Made by a program: the position numbers and the translations under genes | Part shown: piece after piece, positions 23,086 through 33,100 of the stretch | Position numbering within the stretch: position 1 is the stretch's first letter | How the letters are laid out: the number at the start of each line of letters is the position of its first letter | Notes under the pieces: model-generated | Told to the model about the DNA's origin: nothing | Database searches by the model: none | Seen by the model: the letters and a program-made list of their open reading frames with translations, nothing else | Assembly: GCA_007258455.2 (NCBI GenBank) | Contig: VDFB02373365.1 | Coordinates: forward strand, 217,615,765-217,679,764 | Reading direction: 5' to 3' | From: Sequoia sempervirens | Taxonomy: Eukaryota > Streptophyta > Pinopsida > Cupressales > Cupressaceae | DNA length: 64,000 nt

Positions 23086-23189
23086 AAATCTACACCATCC
23101 TCTTTGCAAGAATTTGAACTTAGATCAATTAGAAAGATACCAAGCAACTAACTGTACAAAATGTGTATAACACCAAAGATGCACAAAGT

Positions 23190-23197
23190 ATATATAC

Positions 23198-23232
<35 letters not shown>

Positions 23233-23262
23233 TGTATGTATGTATGTATGTATGTATGTATG

Positions 23263-23294
<32 letters not shown>

Positions 23295-23340
23295 TATATA
23301 TATAAATATATATGTATATATATACACTTACATATAGATA
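23190..23340. repeat. (TATG)n microsatellite grading into AT/ATAC
   Basis: About 15 uninterrupted TATG units at roughly 23203-23264, followed by AT and ATAC runs. This is the cleanest simple repeat in the window and probably polymorphic. Overlapping frames on both strands (Thr/Tyr/Ile/His strings) are artefacts. Confidence 0.95.
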
Positions 23341-24180
23341 TACATACATATACATATACATACACTTTCCATCCTCTATTTATTTTTTTTGCAGTTATCT
23401 TCATGCATCTTTGGCATTACACCCATTGTCATAGGAACAATTGCAGCTAAATATTTTTTCTTTCAGCTAAGAAAACAACAATATGAAATGTAATTACCAA
23501 GGTGCACATCACCACAAAAAAAATCAATGACCTCCCCACTGACCAAGACACCCTGGGTGCTAACAAATCCAATTCACAGCTAACCTAATGAAAATCCTAG
23601 CAGAAACTTCAAACAAAATAGCCTACCGTCTAATAAATGTTTATACATTTGTATATATATGTATTTATGCATAAACACATGTATGTATGTTTAACTACTA
23701 GTTCTATTACAATTTCCCTATTTCTCTATAAAACTAAATGTCAGATAATGCAGCTCCTCTTATACAATTACTTTATTTTTTAGCAGACTAAAAAAAACGT
23801 GACCACCATATCAAAATCAAAAGCATGGGAGTTTAATGAACACGCAAATGTATATATGCAAACACAAGAATAAATTACATTTCCCAATAACCACAATAAA
23901 AAATGAAACCCAAAAAAATTACTAACCCTAACCATATTTTTTCACAAAACAAAGAAGATTTAACTCCAATGAATCCATCCATACAAACCAATAATCTCGT
24001 TCAAGTCTCCAAAAGTGGGTATAACCACAAAGATACAAAATACTAACCCTAACCTTATTTTTTGGGAGAGAGGAAAAGGATTTAACTGCAATAAAACCAT
24101 CCATACAGACCGATTATCTCTTTTAAGTCTCCAAAATGGGTATAACGACAAAGATACAAACAAATAACAACGAATAATAA
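23341..24180. other. Non-coding mosaic, no gene seen
   Basis: Holds a module C copy (23390-23455), a further 'GTATGTTTaACTA...' plus module A unit (23640-23880) and a short tandem pair on the minus strand at about 23910-24150. That pair has two 'CCAT.CATACAgACC.AT.ATCTC' blocks about 117 bp apart. Confidence 0.45.
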
Positions 24181-24810
24181 GAAGAGACTGAAACACATGA
24201 ACAATAAATTAATCATTCACGCAAAATTACCATGTAAAACCACTTACATATTCCACGGCACAACAGCCTAAAAACCCTCCAAAAAGCTATAAAACAGAGC
24301 GAAAGGCAACAATTTTTACAATAGTCTACTACCAAACCAACACCACAATGGTTATTTCCACAATGCAACTTAATACACTTTCTCACACATTTTGTACCGC
24401 ATCAGTATTAAAACCCTCCAACCTGCTATCAAAAGGAACAATAAGCATAGAACAAAAAACATGAACAATAAATAATCTACTATCAAACCAACACCACAAT
24501 GGCTCTTTCAACAATGCAACTTAATCAATATACTTTCTCGCACATTTCACAACGCATTAGTGTTAAAACCCTCCAACTTGCTATCAAAAGCAACAATAAA
24601 CAAAGAACGAAAGACATGAACAATAAATTACTAATTTTTTCAAACTACCCATCAAAAATGGCTTACAAATTCTATGGCACAACAGTTTTACAACCCTCCA
24701 ACCTACTAAAAAATGGAGCTGAAGGTGACAATTTTAACAATAGTCTGGTATCAAACCCACACCACAATGGCTCTTTTAACAATACAACTTAATCAGAGTA
24801 TTCTTTCCCA
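24180..24810 (+). repeat. Irregular tandem array of the 'CCAACACCACAATGG' module
   Basis: Heads ('ACCACAATGGCTcTTTCAACAATGCAACTTAAT') occur at about 24336, 24486 and 24756, and tails ('GACATGAACAATAAATTA') at about 24194, 24461 and 24616. Between them lies 'AAAACCCTCCAACcTGCTATCAAAA'. Spacing alternates at about 150 and 270 bp. The 24499-24792 frame is an accident of the array. Confidence 0.7.
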
Positions 24811-25060
24811 CACGACAACATTCAATATAGCATTTACTTTGGCCTCTGCCTCTATACACCAATGGGAAGATGCATTGGCGCTCACGCCAACAAACACTTA
24901 CCATTCACCTTCCCCGTAACGACGACACCATTCTCCATCGCCACCAACCCATGTAATTACCAATTTCCACATCGCCACAAAAAAAAAAGTGCCCTCCCCG
25001 CCGGTCGCCAGACCCCCAACATCGACAAATCCAATTCGTAGTTGGGCTAACAAAAATCCC
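24811..25060 (-). repeat. Reversed copy of the 19550-20047 module
   Basis: 'ACAACATTCAATATAGCATT', 'ATGCATTGGCGCTCACGCCA', 'ACAAACACTTACCATTCACC' and 'GACACCATTCTCCATCGCCA' match the two units at 19550-20047 in the same orientation. It is the last mosaic module before the copia element. Confidence 0.65.
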
Positions 25061-25162
25061 AATGGAAACTTCAAACAAAATATCCTATCAGCTAATTACT
25101 ATTAATAACTTTGAAAAGGTATAGAAGAAGTAAGAACATATTGTCAAAAATAGTCTCATCTA

Positions 25163-25167
25163 ATGTA
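25163..25167. repeat. Target-site duplication ATGTA, left copy (copia)
   Basis: ATGTA directly precedes the copia 5' LTR and is repeated exactly at 52599-52603 after the 3' LTR, 27.4 kb away. Confidence 0.9.
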
Positions 25168-25445
25168 TGTTAGAATATGTAAATTAATTATGCTTGTTGA
25201 CAAAAACCTATCGACCAAGCCACCTCACACTACCCACAAATATCTAGCACCATCTTTAGTCGCCCCACGTCATTCATGTTCACTTATCCACCATAAATTT
25301 TATAGCTAACACTAGTTCTAGTACAGCTTGTATCAAATTTATTATGTGTTTACCTATAAAATAGATGCTTGAACTTGTGATTTCAGCACTCCAATTCATC
25401 TCCTCTATTTTTTGGTTTGTTTTCCTGTCATGTGCTCTTCCTGCA
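25168..25445 (+). repeat. Copia 5' LTR
   Basis: Starts TGTTAGAATATGTAAATTAA and ends CTCTTCCTGCA. It matches 52327-52598 throughout. TATA box-like TATAAAAT at 25355-25362 suggests the promoter. Flanked on the left by ATGTA. Confidence 0.9.
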
Positions 25446-25448
25446 AAA

Positions 25449-25461
25449 TGGTATCAAAGCC
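25449..25461 (+). promoter_or_regulatory. Primer-binding site (initiator Met tRNA type)
   Basis: TGGTATCAAAGCC, three bases after the 5' LTR, differs by one base from the usual plant TGGTATCAGAGCC. Confidence 0.85.
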
Positions 25462-25639
25462 AGGTTGATCAAGGAATTCACTAAATCTAGTCAAAAGGTG
25501 TTTTTTTGGAGGATTGGTGTTCACAATTGAAACCTTTTTGGAGAATCTATCATGTAGAGCATATCACTATGTTGAAGAGAGAAGATCATAGGTTCTAGGA
25601 GAGTGCATTTTTTTCCACCAAAAGAATATGAAATTTTAA

Positions 25640-26580
25640 AAAATGACAAATTTGAAGTATTTTCAAAGAGATGATAGTGAAATAACCGACATCAAGAAGG
25701 TGAGATAACATCATGGCATGTAGCAATAGTATAATGTAGCATCAAATTTTATTATTTTGGGGTGTGAATTATGATACTTGGGCAATAAAAATGAGGCCAT
25801 TATTTTTTTCACAAGATTTATGAGAGTTAGTTCAAAATGGGTTTGTAGAACCTCAAGATCTATCTACTTTAACAAAAACACAAAAAGATGAACTTAAGGA
25901 AATGAAAAAGAAATATGCTAAAGTTTTGTTCTTTATTCAACAAGCAATGGATGGTTCTATGTTTCCTAGGATTGTTGCAAAAACTAGTTCAAAACAAGCT
26001 TGGGAAATATTAGAAAATTCATACTAATGGACAACTAAAGTCAAAGTTGCAAAATTACAAACATTAAGAAGAAATTTTGAAAATATTCAAATGAGTTCAT
26101 CAAAATCTGTAGATCAATTCTTTAGTAATGTAATGAATATTGTAAGTTAAATGAGGTCACATGGAGAGAATATATCAAATCAGAAAGGTGATAGAAAAGG
26201 TTCTTAAAAGACTTCCTAATAAATTTGATGCAATAGTAGTTTCAATTCAAGATTGAAAAGATCTATCTCAATTATCAATAGATGAATTAATGATATCCTT
26301 TTTTTCCTATAAAAATAGGATGAATCGATATAACAATTCTTCTTTGGAGAATGCTTTCAAGATAGGGGTATCATTGGAAAGAGGGAGAGGAAGAGGTAGA
26401 GATGGACGTATGAGTCTATATCAAGGATAAATGACCAACCGAACCAGTTAGAGTTTTATTAATAGAGGAAAAGGAAGAAATCAATCTCAACAACAATCAC
26501 CAAGGTTTGATAAATCTCACATTCAATTTTATTATTGCAAGAAATAAATAGTCATTTTGCAAATGAATGTAGAAACAAAC
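25640..26580 (+). pseudogene. Copia gag remnant (UBN2-type) with broken zinc knuckle
   Basis: Across frames this reads the copia capsid pattern: 'YDTWAIKM' near 25770, 'KEMKKKYAKVLFFIQQAMDG' (about 25900), 'SSKQAWEIL' (about 25990), 'KVAKLQTLRRNFENIQM' (about 26045), then an Arg/Gly-rich tail 'ERGRGRGRDGRM' (about 26380). The zinc knuckle is split: 'YYCKK' and 'SHFANECRNK' sit in different frames at 26530-26575. Several stops and frameshifts mean that no functional capsid protein is possible. Confidence 0.75.
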
Positions 26581-26684
26581 AAACCGAACTAGATAAAAAA
26601 AAGGAAGAATACATGGATATATATGATAATAACTTTGGAATTTTTTTTATAACTTATAATGTGGCTCAAGAAAGCTCTAATGAT

Positions 26685-26960
26685 GTATAGTACTTAGATA
26701 GTGGTTGTAGCAATCATATGAGATGAAAAAGAGAATTTTTTGCTAGTTTCGATGACTCTATAAATAAGTTTGAATTTGGAAATGATGGAAAAGTATTTGT
26801 AATTGGGAAATGTATTATTAATATTCTAAAGTTCAGAATGTTGAAAAGAGACATAGTCATGATATTTTATTTGTGCTTGGTTTAAAACATAATCTGTTGA
26901 GTGTTGGTCAATTAGTGAAAAAGGGTACATATTTCACTTTAAAAATGATGAATGTATGAT
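26685..26960 (+). pseudogene. Copia protease remnant
   Basis: YLDSGCSNHM at 26691-26720 is the copia aspartic protease active-site signature (D-S-G), followed by 'FGNDGKVFVIGKC'. The Ser after Asp is conserved. Stops and frame changes before and after show it is dead. Confidence 0.75.
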
Positions 26961-27079
26961 TTTGGATAGAAATCGAAGTGATAGATTAATTGTAAGGGTT
27001 GAGATGACAAGGAACCAAAATTTCCCTTTCAAAATTTATTGTATTCAAGGAACAGAGGAAGTTAATTTCAAGTCAGTAC

Positions 27080-27868
27080 ACTTAGACCAGACATGGCTTT
27101 AGCATTTAAGGTATTGTCACCTTCATTTTAATGGTTTGATTTTATTATGAAAGAAAAATATGGTAAGAGGTTTACCAGTTATAGAGCATCCAGCTAGTAC
27201 ATGTGAAAGTTGTATATTAGAAAAAAAACATAGAGAGATTTTTCTAGTAAATACTTCATACAAAGAAAAGACAACATTTGAATTAGCTCACATTGATATA
27301 TCTGGGCCAACACAAACTTCATCTTTAGAATGAAACTTATATTTCCTAACATTTTATTGATGGTTTTAGAAAAAAAAAAAAAAGGAACTAGATATACTTT
27401 CTCAAGTAGAATTCTAAAGCATGTGTTAAATTCAAGGATTTTAAAGCTATAATAGAAAAATAAAGTGGATTCTACATCAAGGTATTTAGATCTGATAGGG
27501 GTGGTGAGTTTAGTTCTAATGATTTTTTGGATTTTGTAGATATGATGGAATTAAGAAATAGTTTAAAACAAGATACACACCACAACAGAATGGAGTAGTT
27601 GAGAGGAAGAATACAACAATAATAGATATGGCCAGGAGCATGTTGAAGGCCAAAAACCTATCCAATTATTTATGGGAAGAAGTAGTAGCATCTATATTAT
27701 ACATTTTCAATAGGATTCCTACAAAGAGTGTCAAGGACAAATTTCCTCAAGGAGAATGGAATGGTAAGAAGCACCATATCTCACTTTATAATTTTTGGAT
27801 GTGTTTCTTATTCTCTAGTTCCATCTAAATTGAGAACAAAATTGGATGATAAGAGTGAAAAAATTGTT
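27080..27868 (+). pseudogene. Copia integrase remnant (upstream of LINE)
   Basis: The GAG-pre-integrase/zinc region appears as 'PASTCESCILEKKHRE' (about 27190). The catalytic core follows: Asp in 'ELAHIDISGP' (codon 27295-27297), Asp in 'RSDRGGEF' (27494-27496) and Glu in 'GVVERKN' (27601-27603), so the DDE triad is still readable although frames shift between motifs. The C-terminal part 'IFGCVSYSLVPSKLRTKLDDKSEKIV' is cut by the LINE at 27868. The open frame 27628-27828 is part of this. Confidence 0.8.
27851..27868. repeat. LINE target-site duplication, left copy
   Basis: AAGAGTGAAAAAATTGTT matches 34905-34922 (AAGACTAAAAAAATTGTT) at 16 of 18 positions. It encodes copia 'KSEKIV', which continues after the right copy. 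Confidence 0.85.
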
Positions 27869-28290
27869 GATAGTTCAGATAGTGTTCATTCTGTGGTGTG
27901 CAAGTGAGGCCTCCTACAGCCTATGAGGCTATGGTGCATGGTCGTTTCCTGTATTGCATGCATCTTCTAGTGATCAGATTGGGCATGGCTAAGTATTCTC
28001 TATTGGGGAAGGGGTTTGTGCTGCTCTTGGGTGGTGTTCTTTTTTTTTTCTTGCAAATTTTCTCTTCTCAACTACATTTTGTGGAAGGGCTATTGTGTTG
28101 CGTTTTGGGGTTGGTGTTTCCTAAGTGTTTTTTCTTATTTTCTCTCTACTCTCTTCCTTTGGTGCAGTGGTTCAAGGCCCTTTCTTTGGGCTATTTTTTC
28201 CTTTCTATTGGGTGGTATAGTTGTGGAGTGGGTTTTGGTCGATCCTTGGTCTCTTTAGCTAAGGATCCTTTCAAAAGACTCTCAAATGGT
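27869..28290 (+). other. LINE 5' leader
   Basis: Sequence between the 5' junction and the start of ORF1-like coding. A 174-codon frame at 27898-28422 is Leu/Phe/Cys-rich and runs into ORF1 in a different phase. It has no family features, so I treat the region as the 5' UTR. Confidence 0.5.
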
Positions 28291-29113
28291 CACGGGCCTT
28301 ACTCAATGGGGGGTTTTCCCAAAATTAAAAAAGGTGAAGGGTTGTTTGGAGTGAATTCTGGATCGCCCCATTTTGGTGATTCAACTAGACTCCTTAGCGA
28401 AAGATGTTACTTACTTGTGTAATCATGCTCTAATTTTTAAATTCATGGGTCTTCGTCTTTCTTTATCAGCATTGAAATCTCGAACCCATCGGGTTTGGAA
28501 TCTTGAAGGAGATATGGAGATAATGATGGATGCCAATAATTATTTTTTGGTTTTCTTTTCGTGCATGGAGGATAGAAATAAGGATTTTGAAGGTGGTTCA
28601 TATTTTTACAATCAGATTGGTCTCTTTATCAAACCTTGGCATGAGGGTTTCAACTTTGCTGAAGAACTTCCTATGCGGGTTCTAGTTTGGATTCAGCTGC
28701 CTCGGTTTCCATTGGAATTCTAGAGAAGAGATATTTTGCATATGATTACTCGACTGCTTGGAAAACTAGTTGGGCCTACCCAAAAAACTCTACACAAGAA
28801 GGTAATCTTGTATGCTCGAATTTGTGTTGAAGTTGATTTAAAAAATATTTTTCCTAATTCTAAGGAAGTTTACATTGAATCCTCTTATTGGATTCAACAA
28901 CTTGATTATGAAACTCTCCCTTTTCATTGTCATGTTTTTCATGAATATGGGCATCTACAAAGGAGATGCCCTCAATTTAACCAAGTAGCTACTGCAGCTA
29001 ATGTTTCTTCTAATTTTGCTACTAAAAATGATAATGGGAAGGCTCCTATGGAGGAAGGGGCTAAAAATACGGAGGGATTTATTCCTGTTAAGCCACGTAA
29101 TAAGGGGAAGGGT
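28291..29113 (+). pseudogene. LINE ORF1, N-terminal part (DUF4283-like plus zinc knuckle)
   Basis: Frames 28373-28723 and 28736-29185 are in the same phase, separated by a TAG at 28721-28723 where the family usually has Trp ('PLEF-RRDIL'). Residues show the plant LINE ORF1 pattern: 'NHALIFKFMGLRLSLSALKS', 'PWHEGFNFAEELPMRVLVWI', 'VGPTQKTLHKKVILYARICV' and a zinc knuckle 'FHCHVFHEYGHLQRRCP' in which the second Cys is Phe. The protein would bind LINE RNA. It is interrupted after 'KPRNKGKG' by the solo LTR and resumes at about 30136. Confidence 0.8.
29109..29113. repeat. Target-site duplication AGGGT, left copy
   Basis: AGGGT precedes the solo LTR and is repeated exactly at 30136-30140. Confidence 0.85.
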
Positions 29114-30135
29114 TGTAGACACGCAAAATATGCATATAGCTCAATCCAAAGGTTTAATCAAATAATACCATTTCATCTCTCATAAATCATTCAACCTTTA
29201 TCTTGCATCATCCATTTAATTAAATAAATCAGGACTTCATTTAATTGAAATCCAATTCATATTTCTCCTTTTTCTGATTTAAATAAATCAAATATTTGAA
29301 TCAAATTGGTCAAACATTCTAATCATCATTAAACTAATCTAACCATGATTAAATGCTAATCCTAACCACTTGCATTCTCTAGATAATGCCACTTGCACAA
29401 ATAAATCAATTTATTGATTTATTAAAATCATCATTTTTACTCAACATGGCATTTATGGGGAATATTCCCTCAAGTTTGAAAAACATGACAAGTTGATTTG
29501 TCCCTCCAACATTGCATTTATTTCTCATTTTCTTGTCCCCCTCTCAAAATTTATTGCAAAATTTGAATTTGAAGTTCCCTCTTATGGGCACATTTCTCAA
29601 ATCTTGCACATCCATTGGCCTATCACCACTTGACAAGTGGCCTCTTTTCATTGGTATATTTTTAGTCCCACATTCATCCATTTGGCCAATCCCTCATCAA
29701 GAAAATCTATAAATAAAGGGGTTAAAGCTCCACAATTTCATCTACATCTCTTGCAAAGTCTCTCTCTTAAATTGAGAACTGATTTTGTTCATCCACTCGA
29801 CAATCTTAGCATTTTCATCTCCAATATCATGCAAGGTCACTCTCTTCATTTGAGAAATGATCTTGTCCATCATTATCATTAGCTTATCTAAAGGGGTTGG
29901 GAAAGGGCTATTTTCCATATCAAAATAGCACCAATCCCCCCATAAGATCAAGTGTTTGTCTTGTTTTAGAATAGGGATAGTTATTTGTGTTTGTATTTGC
30001 TCAATTATATCATCTTTTTCCTTGTTTTCTAACAATGCAGATGGATTTTATGGGGAACTCTTATTTTATACTTTCATTTTGATCTAACACTTTGAATGTT
30101 TTCTTTGCTAATGTAAGTTGGAAATGGGGTTCACA
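29114..30135 (+). mobile_element. Solo LTR (gypsy-like family) inside LINE ORF1
   Basis: A 1,022-bp sequence starting TGTAGACACGCAAAATATGC and ending GGGGTTCACA, with exact 5-bp duplications AGGGT. Its start matches the TGTAGACAAG start of the 36751 LTR. It shares internal blocks with those LTRs: 'GATTTAAATAAATCAAAT', 'GGGAATATTCC', and 'GGTTGGGAAAGGGCT' followed by 'CCATA' and 'AGCACCAATCCCCC'. A TATA-like CTATAAATA lies at 29708-29716. It is therefore a diverged member of the same LTR family. On either side LINE ORF1 reads through ('NKGKG' then 'QKRTLKDRKNDGIL'). Confidence 0.9.
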
Positions 30136-30490
30136 AGGGTCAAAAGAGAACTCTCAAGGATAGAAAAAATGATGGGATCTTAAATCAATTTGATGCTCTG
30201 GATGACTTGGTTCAGAAAGAGGGGATTCTAGTTGGGATTCCTCCTAGTTCTAGATCTTTGGAAATAGTCTTGCAAGAGGGTGAAGAAAATGAGAATAAAA
30301 ACTAGACTGGGGTCAACTTGTAGGTTGGTTAGATGGAGATTGGCCAGATGGAAATGGATAGTACACCACCCAGGAGAAAACTTCTAAGGCAAGGCGCAAG
30401 AAAGATAGGTTGAGAAAGTTAAACTATTGGGTGAGACTCTGGTAGAATCTAGGTTGGTGAAAACCCTGGACGCTCATTTCTCTCATCCTC
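30136..30490 (+). pseudogene. LINE ORF1, C-terminal part
   Basis: Continues ORF1 after the solo LTR: 'RTLKDRKNDGILNQFDALDDLVQKEGI', a usual C-terminal pattern of plant LINE ORF1. It is followed by decayed acidic and basic segments ('KTSKARRKKDRL' region) and stops before ORF2. Confidence 0.65.
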
Positions 30491-30494
30491 ATAA

Positions 30495-31360
30495 ATGATT
30501 GCTATTTCATGGAATTTGAGGGGTTTTAATAGCACTCGTAGACAAAAGCCTATTCATGAGATGATTTGTTTTCATTCTCCTAATATTGTCTTCATTCAGG
30601 AAACTAAGTTATTAGTGGATGATATGTTGAATACAGCCTCTGGTGTTTGGCCCTATGGGTGTTGTCAGTGTGTGGATTCTTTTGGTAGCTCTATAGGTGT
30701 GGCTTGTTTGTGGGATCCAAGAAAGGTTGTTCCTCTTTGTTGGATCTCGAGTCACTCTTTTATCTCTATGATTGCTTCTAGTTTAGAATCTACTGAATCT
30801 TGTCTTTTACTAAAGTCTATGCTCCCACTAATCTGATAGGTAATTCTCAACTTTGGTCTCATCTTAGTTATGTTCTCTCTCTTGTTCCTTGGTATCCTTG
30901 GATTATGGCTAGAGATTTTAATGTTATTTCTTGATTAGAGGAGAAGAGAGGGTATTGCCAAGCTTGACCCTACTGCTTTTCTTCCTATAGACAACATGGC
31001 TAGTTTGAATCTTATTGATGTAAAACCTAATAATGGTATTTTCACTTGGAATAATCGAAGGTGTGGTGATGTTGCTATCTCTAAGAGGCTTGACATGTTT
31101 CTTGTTTCCTATTTTTGGGTTGGGGATAGTTGGACTACTAGCCCCGAGATCCTAGATTGGAGAGGTTTAGATCATTGGCCAATTAAACTTTCTATTGTTC
31201 CTTTCAGATCCCATAAGAACCCTTCTTTCAAGTTCCAACTCATGTGGTTGTGTGAGCCTTCTCTTCATGAGTTGATGATTGAGTGGAAGCTTAAGGGGAG
31301 ACCTACTTGTGGGAAAACTATGTTTACCTTTGTCAAGAGATTACAATATGTGTAATATAG
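30495..31360 (+). pseudogene. LINE ORF2: AP-type endonuclease domain
   Basis: An ATG at 30495 starts 'MIAISWNLRGFNSTRRQKP', followed by 'SPNIVFIQETKL'. This is the N-terminus of LINE endonucleases, with Asn and Glu of the metal-binding site. Further on are 'PWIMARDFNVI' (usual GDFN, so Gly is changed), 'NNGIFTWNNRR', 'SKRLDMFLVS' and 'RGLDHWPIKLSI' with the catalytic Asp-His. A frame change and stops at 30834-30990 break it. The enzyme would nick target DNA to prime reverse transcription. Confidence 0.85.
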
Positions 31361-33100
31361 AATCAAGAAGTGGAATATGCAATGTTTTGGGAATCTTCAA
31401 CACAAGAAGTTGGTAGCTTGGGCTCATTTGGATTCTATCACTCACCAGATTTTTGATCTTGGTCTCACAGTGGAGCTGTGCAATGAAGAGGCTAGGGTGA
31501 CTAAGGCTCTTGAGGAATGGGAGCTAAGGGAGGAGATTCTTTAGAAGAAAAAGTCCTGAATCGATTGACTTCAGGAGGGAGATAGAAATATTTCCTTTTT
31601 CCATCACTCTGTTGTTGCAAGGAGAAATGGTAATCTTATCAGCTCTCTTGTTTCTTCTGAGGGAGTCCATATTTCTTCTCAAATAAAATTTTCTTGGGAG
31701 GCTTCTCAGTTCTTTTCAACCCTTTTTACTGAGGATTCTCCCCTTACGAGTTTGGAGGAAAATTCTATTTTGGCCTGTATTCCTTCTTTGGTTTCTCATG
31801 AGATTAACAAGGCTCTTTCTCTTTGAAGGAATTGGAGACTATTGTGTTTCAAATGAAGAAAGGAAAAGCCCCTAGCCTTGATGGTTTTCCAACTGAATTT
31901 TTTCAAGTTTTTTGCGAGATTATCAAGGTGGATCTCTTGGAAGTTGTTCAAGAATCTCATAGGAACAAAGAAATGTTGAAGGCCATGAATTCCACTTTTC
32001 TTGCACTTATTTTGAAGAAGGAAGGTGCATGTTCCTTGGATCAATTTCACCCCATTTCCCTTTACAATGTGGTGTACAAAATCATTATGAAACTAATTAT
32101 GGAAAGCCTTAAGCCTTGGCTTGATTCTTTGATTTCCACTGATCAAGGGGATTTGTGGTAGGTAGGAAGATCTTGGATGGGGTTGTTATTGCTACAAAGG
32201 TTATTCATTCTATGGAAATCTCTAAGGACAAGTTTATGTTTATCAAACTTGATATGACGAAAGCTTATGATAGAGCCAAATGGGCCTTCTTACAAAAGAT
32301 TCTCTTAGCTTTTGGATTTGATAGAGAATGGGTTGATTGGATCATGAGTTGTGTGACTTCTTCTTCCTTTTCAGTGCTTATCAATGGGGAGCCTTCAGAT
32401 TTATCTGCAGCATCTCAGGGTCTTCAGCAAGGAGATTCTTTGTCCCCTTATTTGTTTATTATTATGGTTGATGGGTTAGGGAGCTTTATCAATTCTTGTG
32501 GTAGTCATGGGTTTATTCAAGGGTGGTGTTGGAGTTATAGTTTACCACCTCTATCTCATCTCCAATTTATTGATGATACTACTTTAATGGGTGCAGCCAA
32601 AATAAATGAAGCTATGAATTTAAGGAAGTCATTTGATACTTATTTGGCAGCCTCTAGTCAAAATATTAATGACAACAAGTCCTCTATTTACTTTTTCAAA
32701 ACTTCTCAGCTTATTTAGTCTAGGATTTTTTAGATTCTTCGATTTTGAATTGGCACTCTTCCTCTAGTTTATTTAGGGATTCCCCTTATAGTGGGTCCTC
32801 AACCAAAATATTTTTGGCAAGATTTCTTGGATAAATTTCATAGTAGGGTTATTCATTAGACTCATAGGTGGCTCTCTTCAATAGGTCAGGTGGTTCTGCT
32901 CAAATCTGTGGTTCAATCTCTTCCTATTTATCGATGTTTTATGCAAGTTGCTCCTGCTAAATTTGTTAAGGAATTTGATTCCCTTTCTCATCAATTCCTT
33001 TGGGTGGGTAATCTTATCAATTCTAAGTGAAGTTTGGTGAAGTGGGAATCTATTTATAGGCCAAAATAGGAGGGTGGTCTTGGTCTCAAGTATGTGAGTT
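31361..33100 (+). pseudogene. LINE ORF2: reverse transcriptase domain
   Basis: 'KKGKAPSLDGFPTEFFQ' (31857 on) begins the RT, then 'LDQFHPISLYNVVYKIIMKL'. After a frame break at about 32150, 'VGRKILDGVVIATKVIHSM', 'FIKLDMTKAYDRAKW' (catalytic Asp), 'QGDSLSPYLFIIMVDGL' and 'QFIDDTTLMG' follow. The FADD box reads F-I-D-D at 32566-32577, so both Asp are kept and Ala is Ile. Thumb-like 'YLGIPLIVGPQPKYFW' and 'SIGQVVLLKSVVQSLP' follow. The 187-codon frame at 32155-32718 is the best-preserved part. Other segments contain TAG/TGA stops. Confidence 0.88.

Larger units (their letters stand above)
12001..25100. repeat. Mosaic of short dispersed modules in both orientations
   Basis: This whole stretch is non-coding and built from a few recurring modules. 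Module A, roughly 'GTTACAATTTCTCTATTTCTCTATAATAtT.A.TGCCAGATAATGTAGCTC', occurs forward near 12530, 13605, 14150, 14850, 17630, 21330, 22035, 22322, 22628, 22912 and 23705, and reversed near 19170-19240 and 20930-20990. Module B, 'GCAATATTGAATGcTg...GTGGGAAAGTATAC', is near 17815, 19310, 22190, 22509 and 22776, with reversed copies near 19550, 19805 and 24800. Module C, 'GTATCTTTGGcGTTgCA...CCATAGGAGCAATTGCAG', is near 12860, 13830, 13925, 21800 and 23400. AT microsatellites separate many copies. Confidence 0.65.

Noticed and set aside
23190..23340. Possible CRISPR-like or satellite array
   Set aside because: It is a plain (TATG)n and AT microsatellite with no spacers, and a plant nuclear context makes CRISPR irrelevant.
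27898..28422. 174-codon frame that looks like a membrane protein
   Set aside because: It is the T-rich LINE 5' leader and overlaps the start of ORF1 in another phase, so a chance frame is more likely than a gene.
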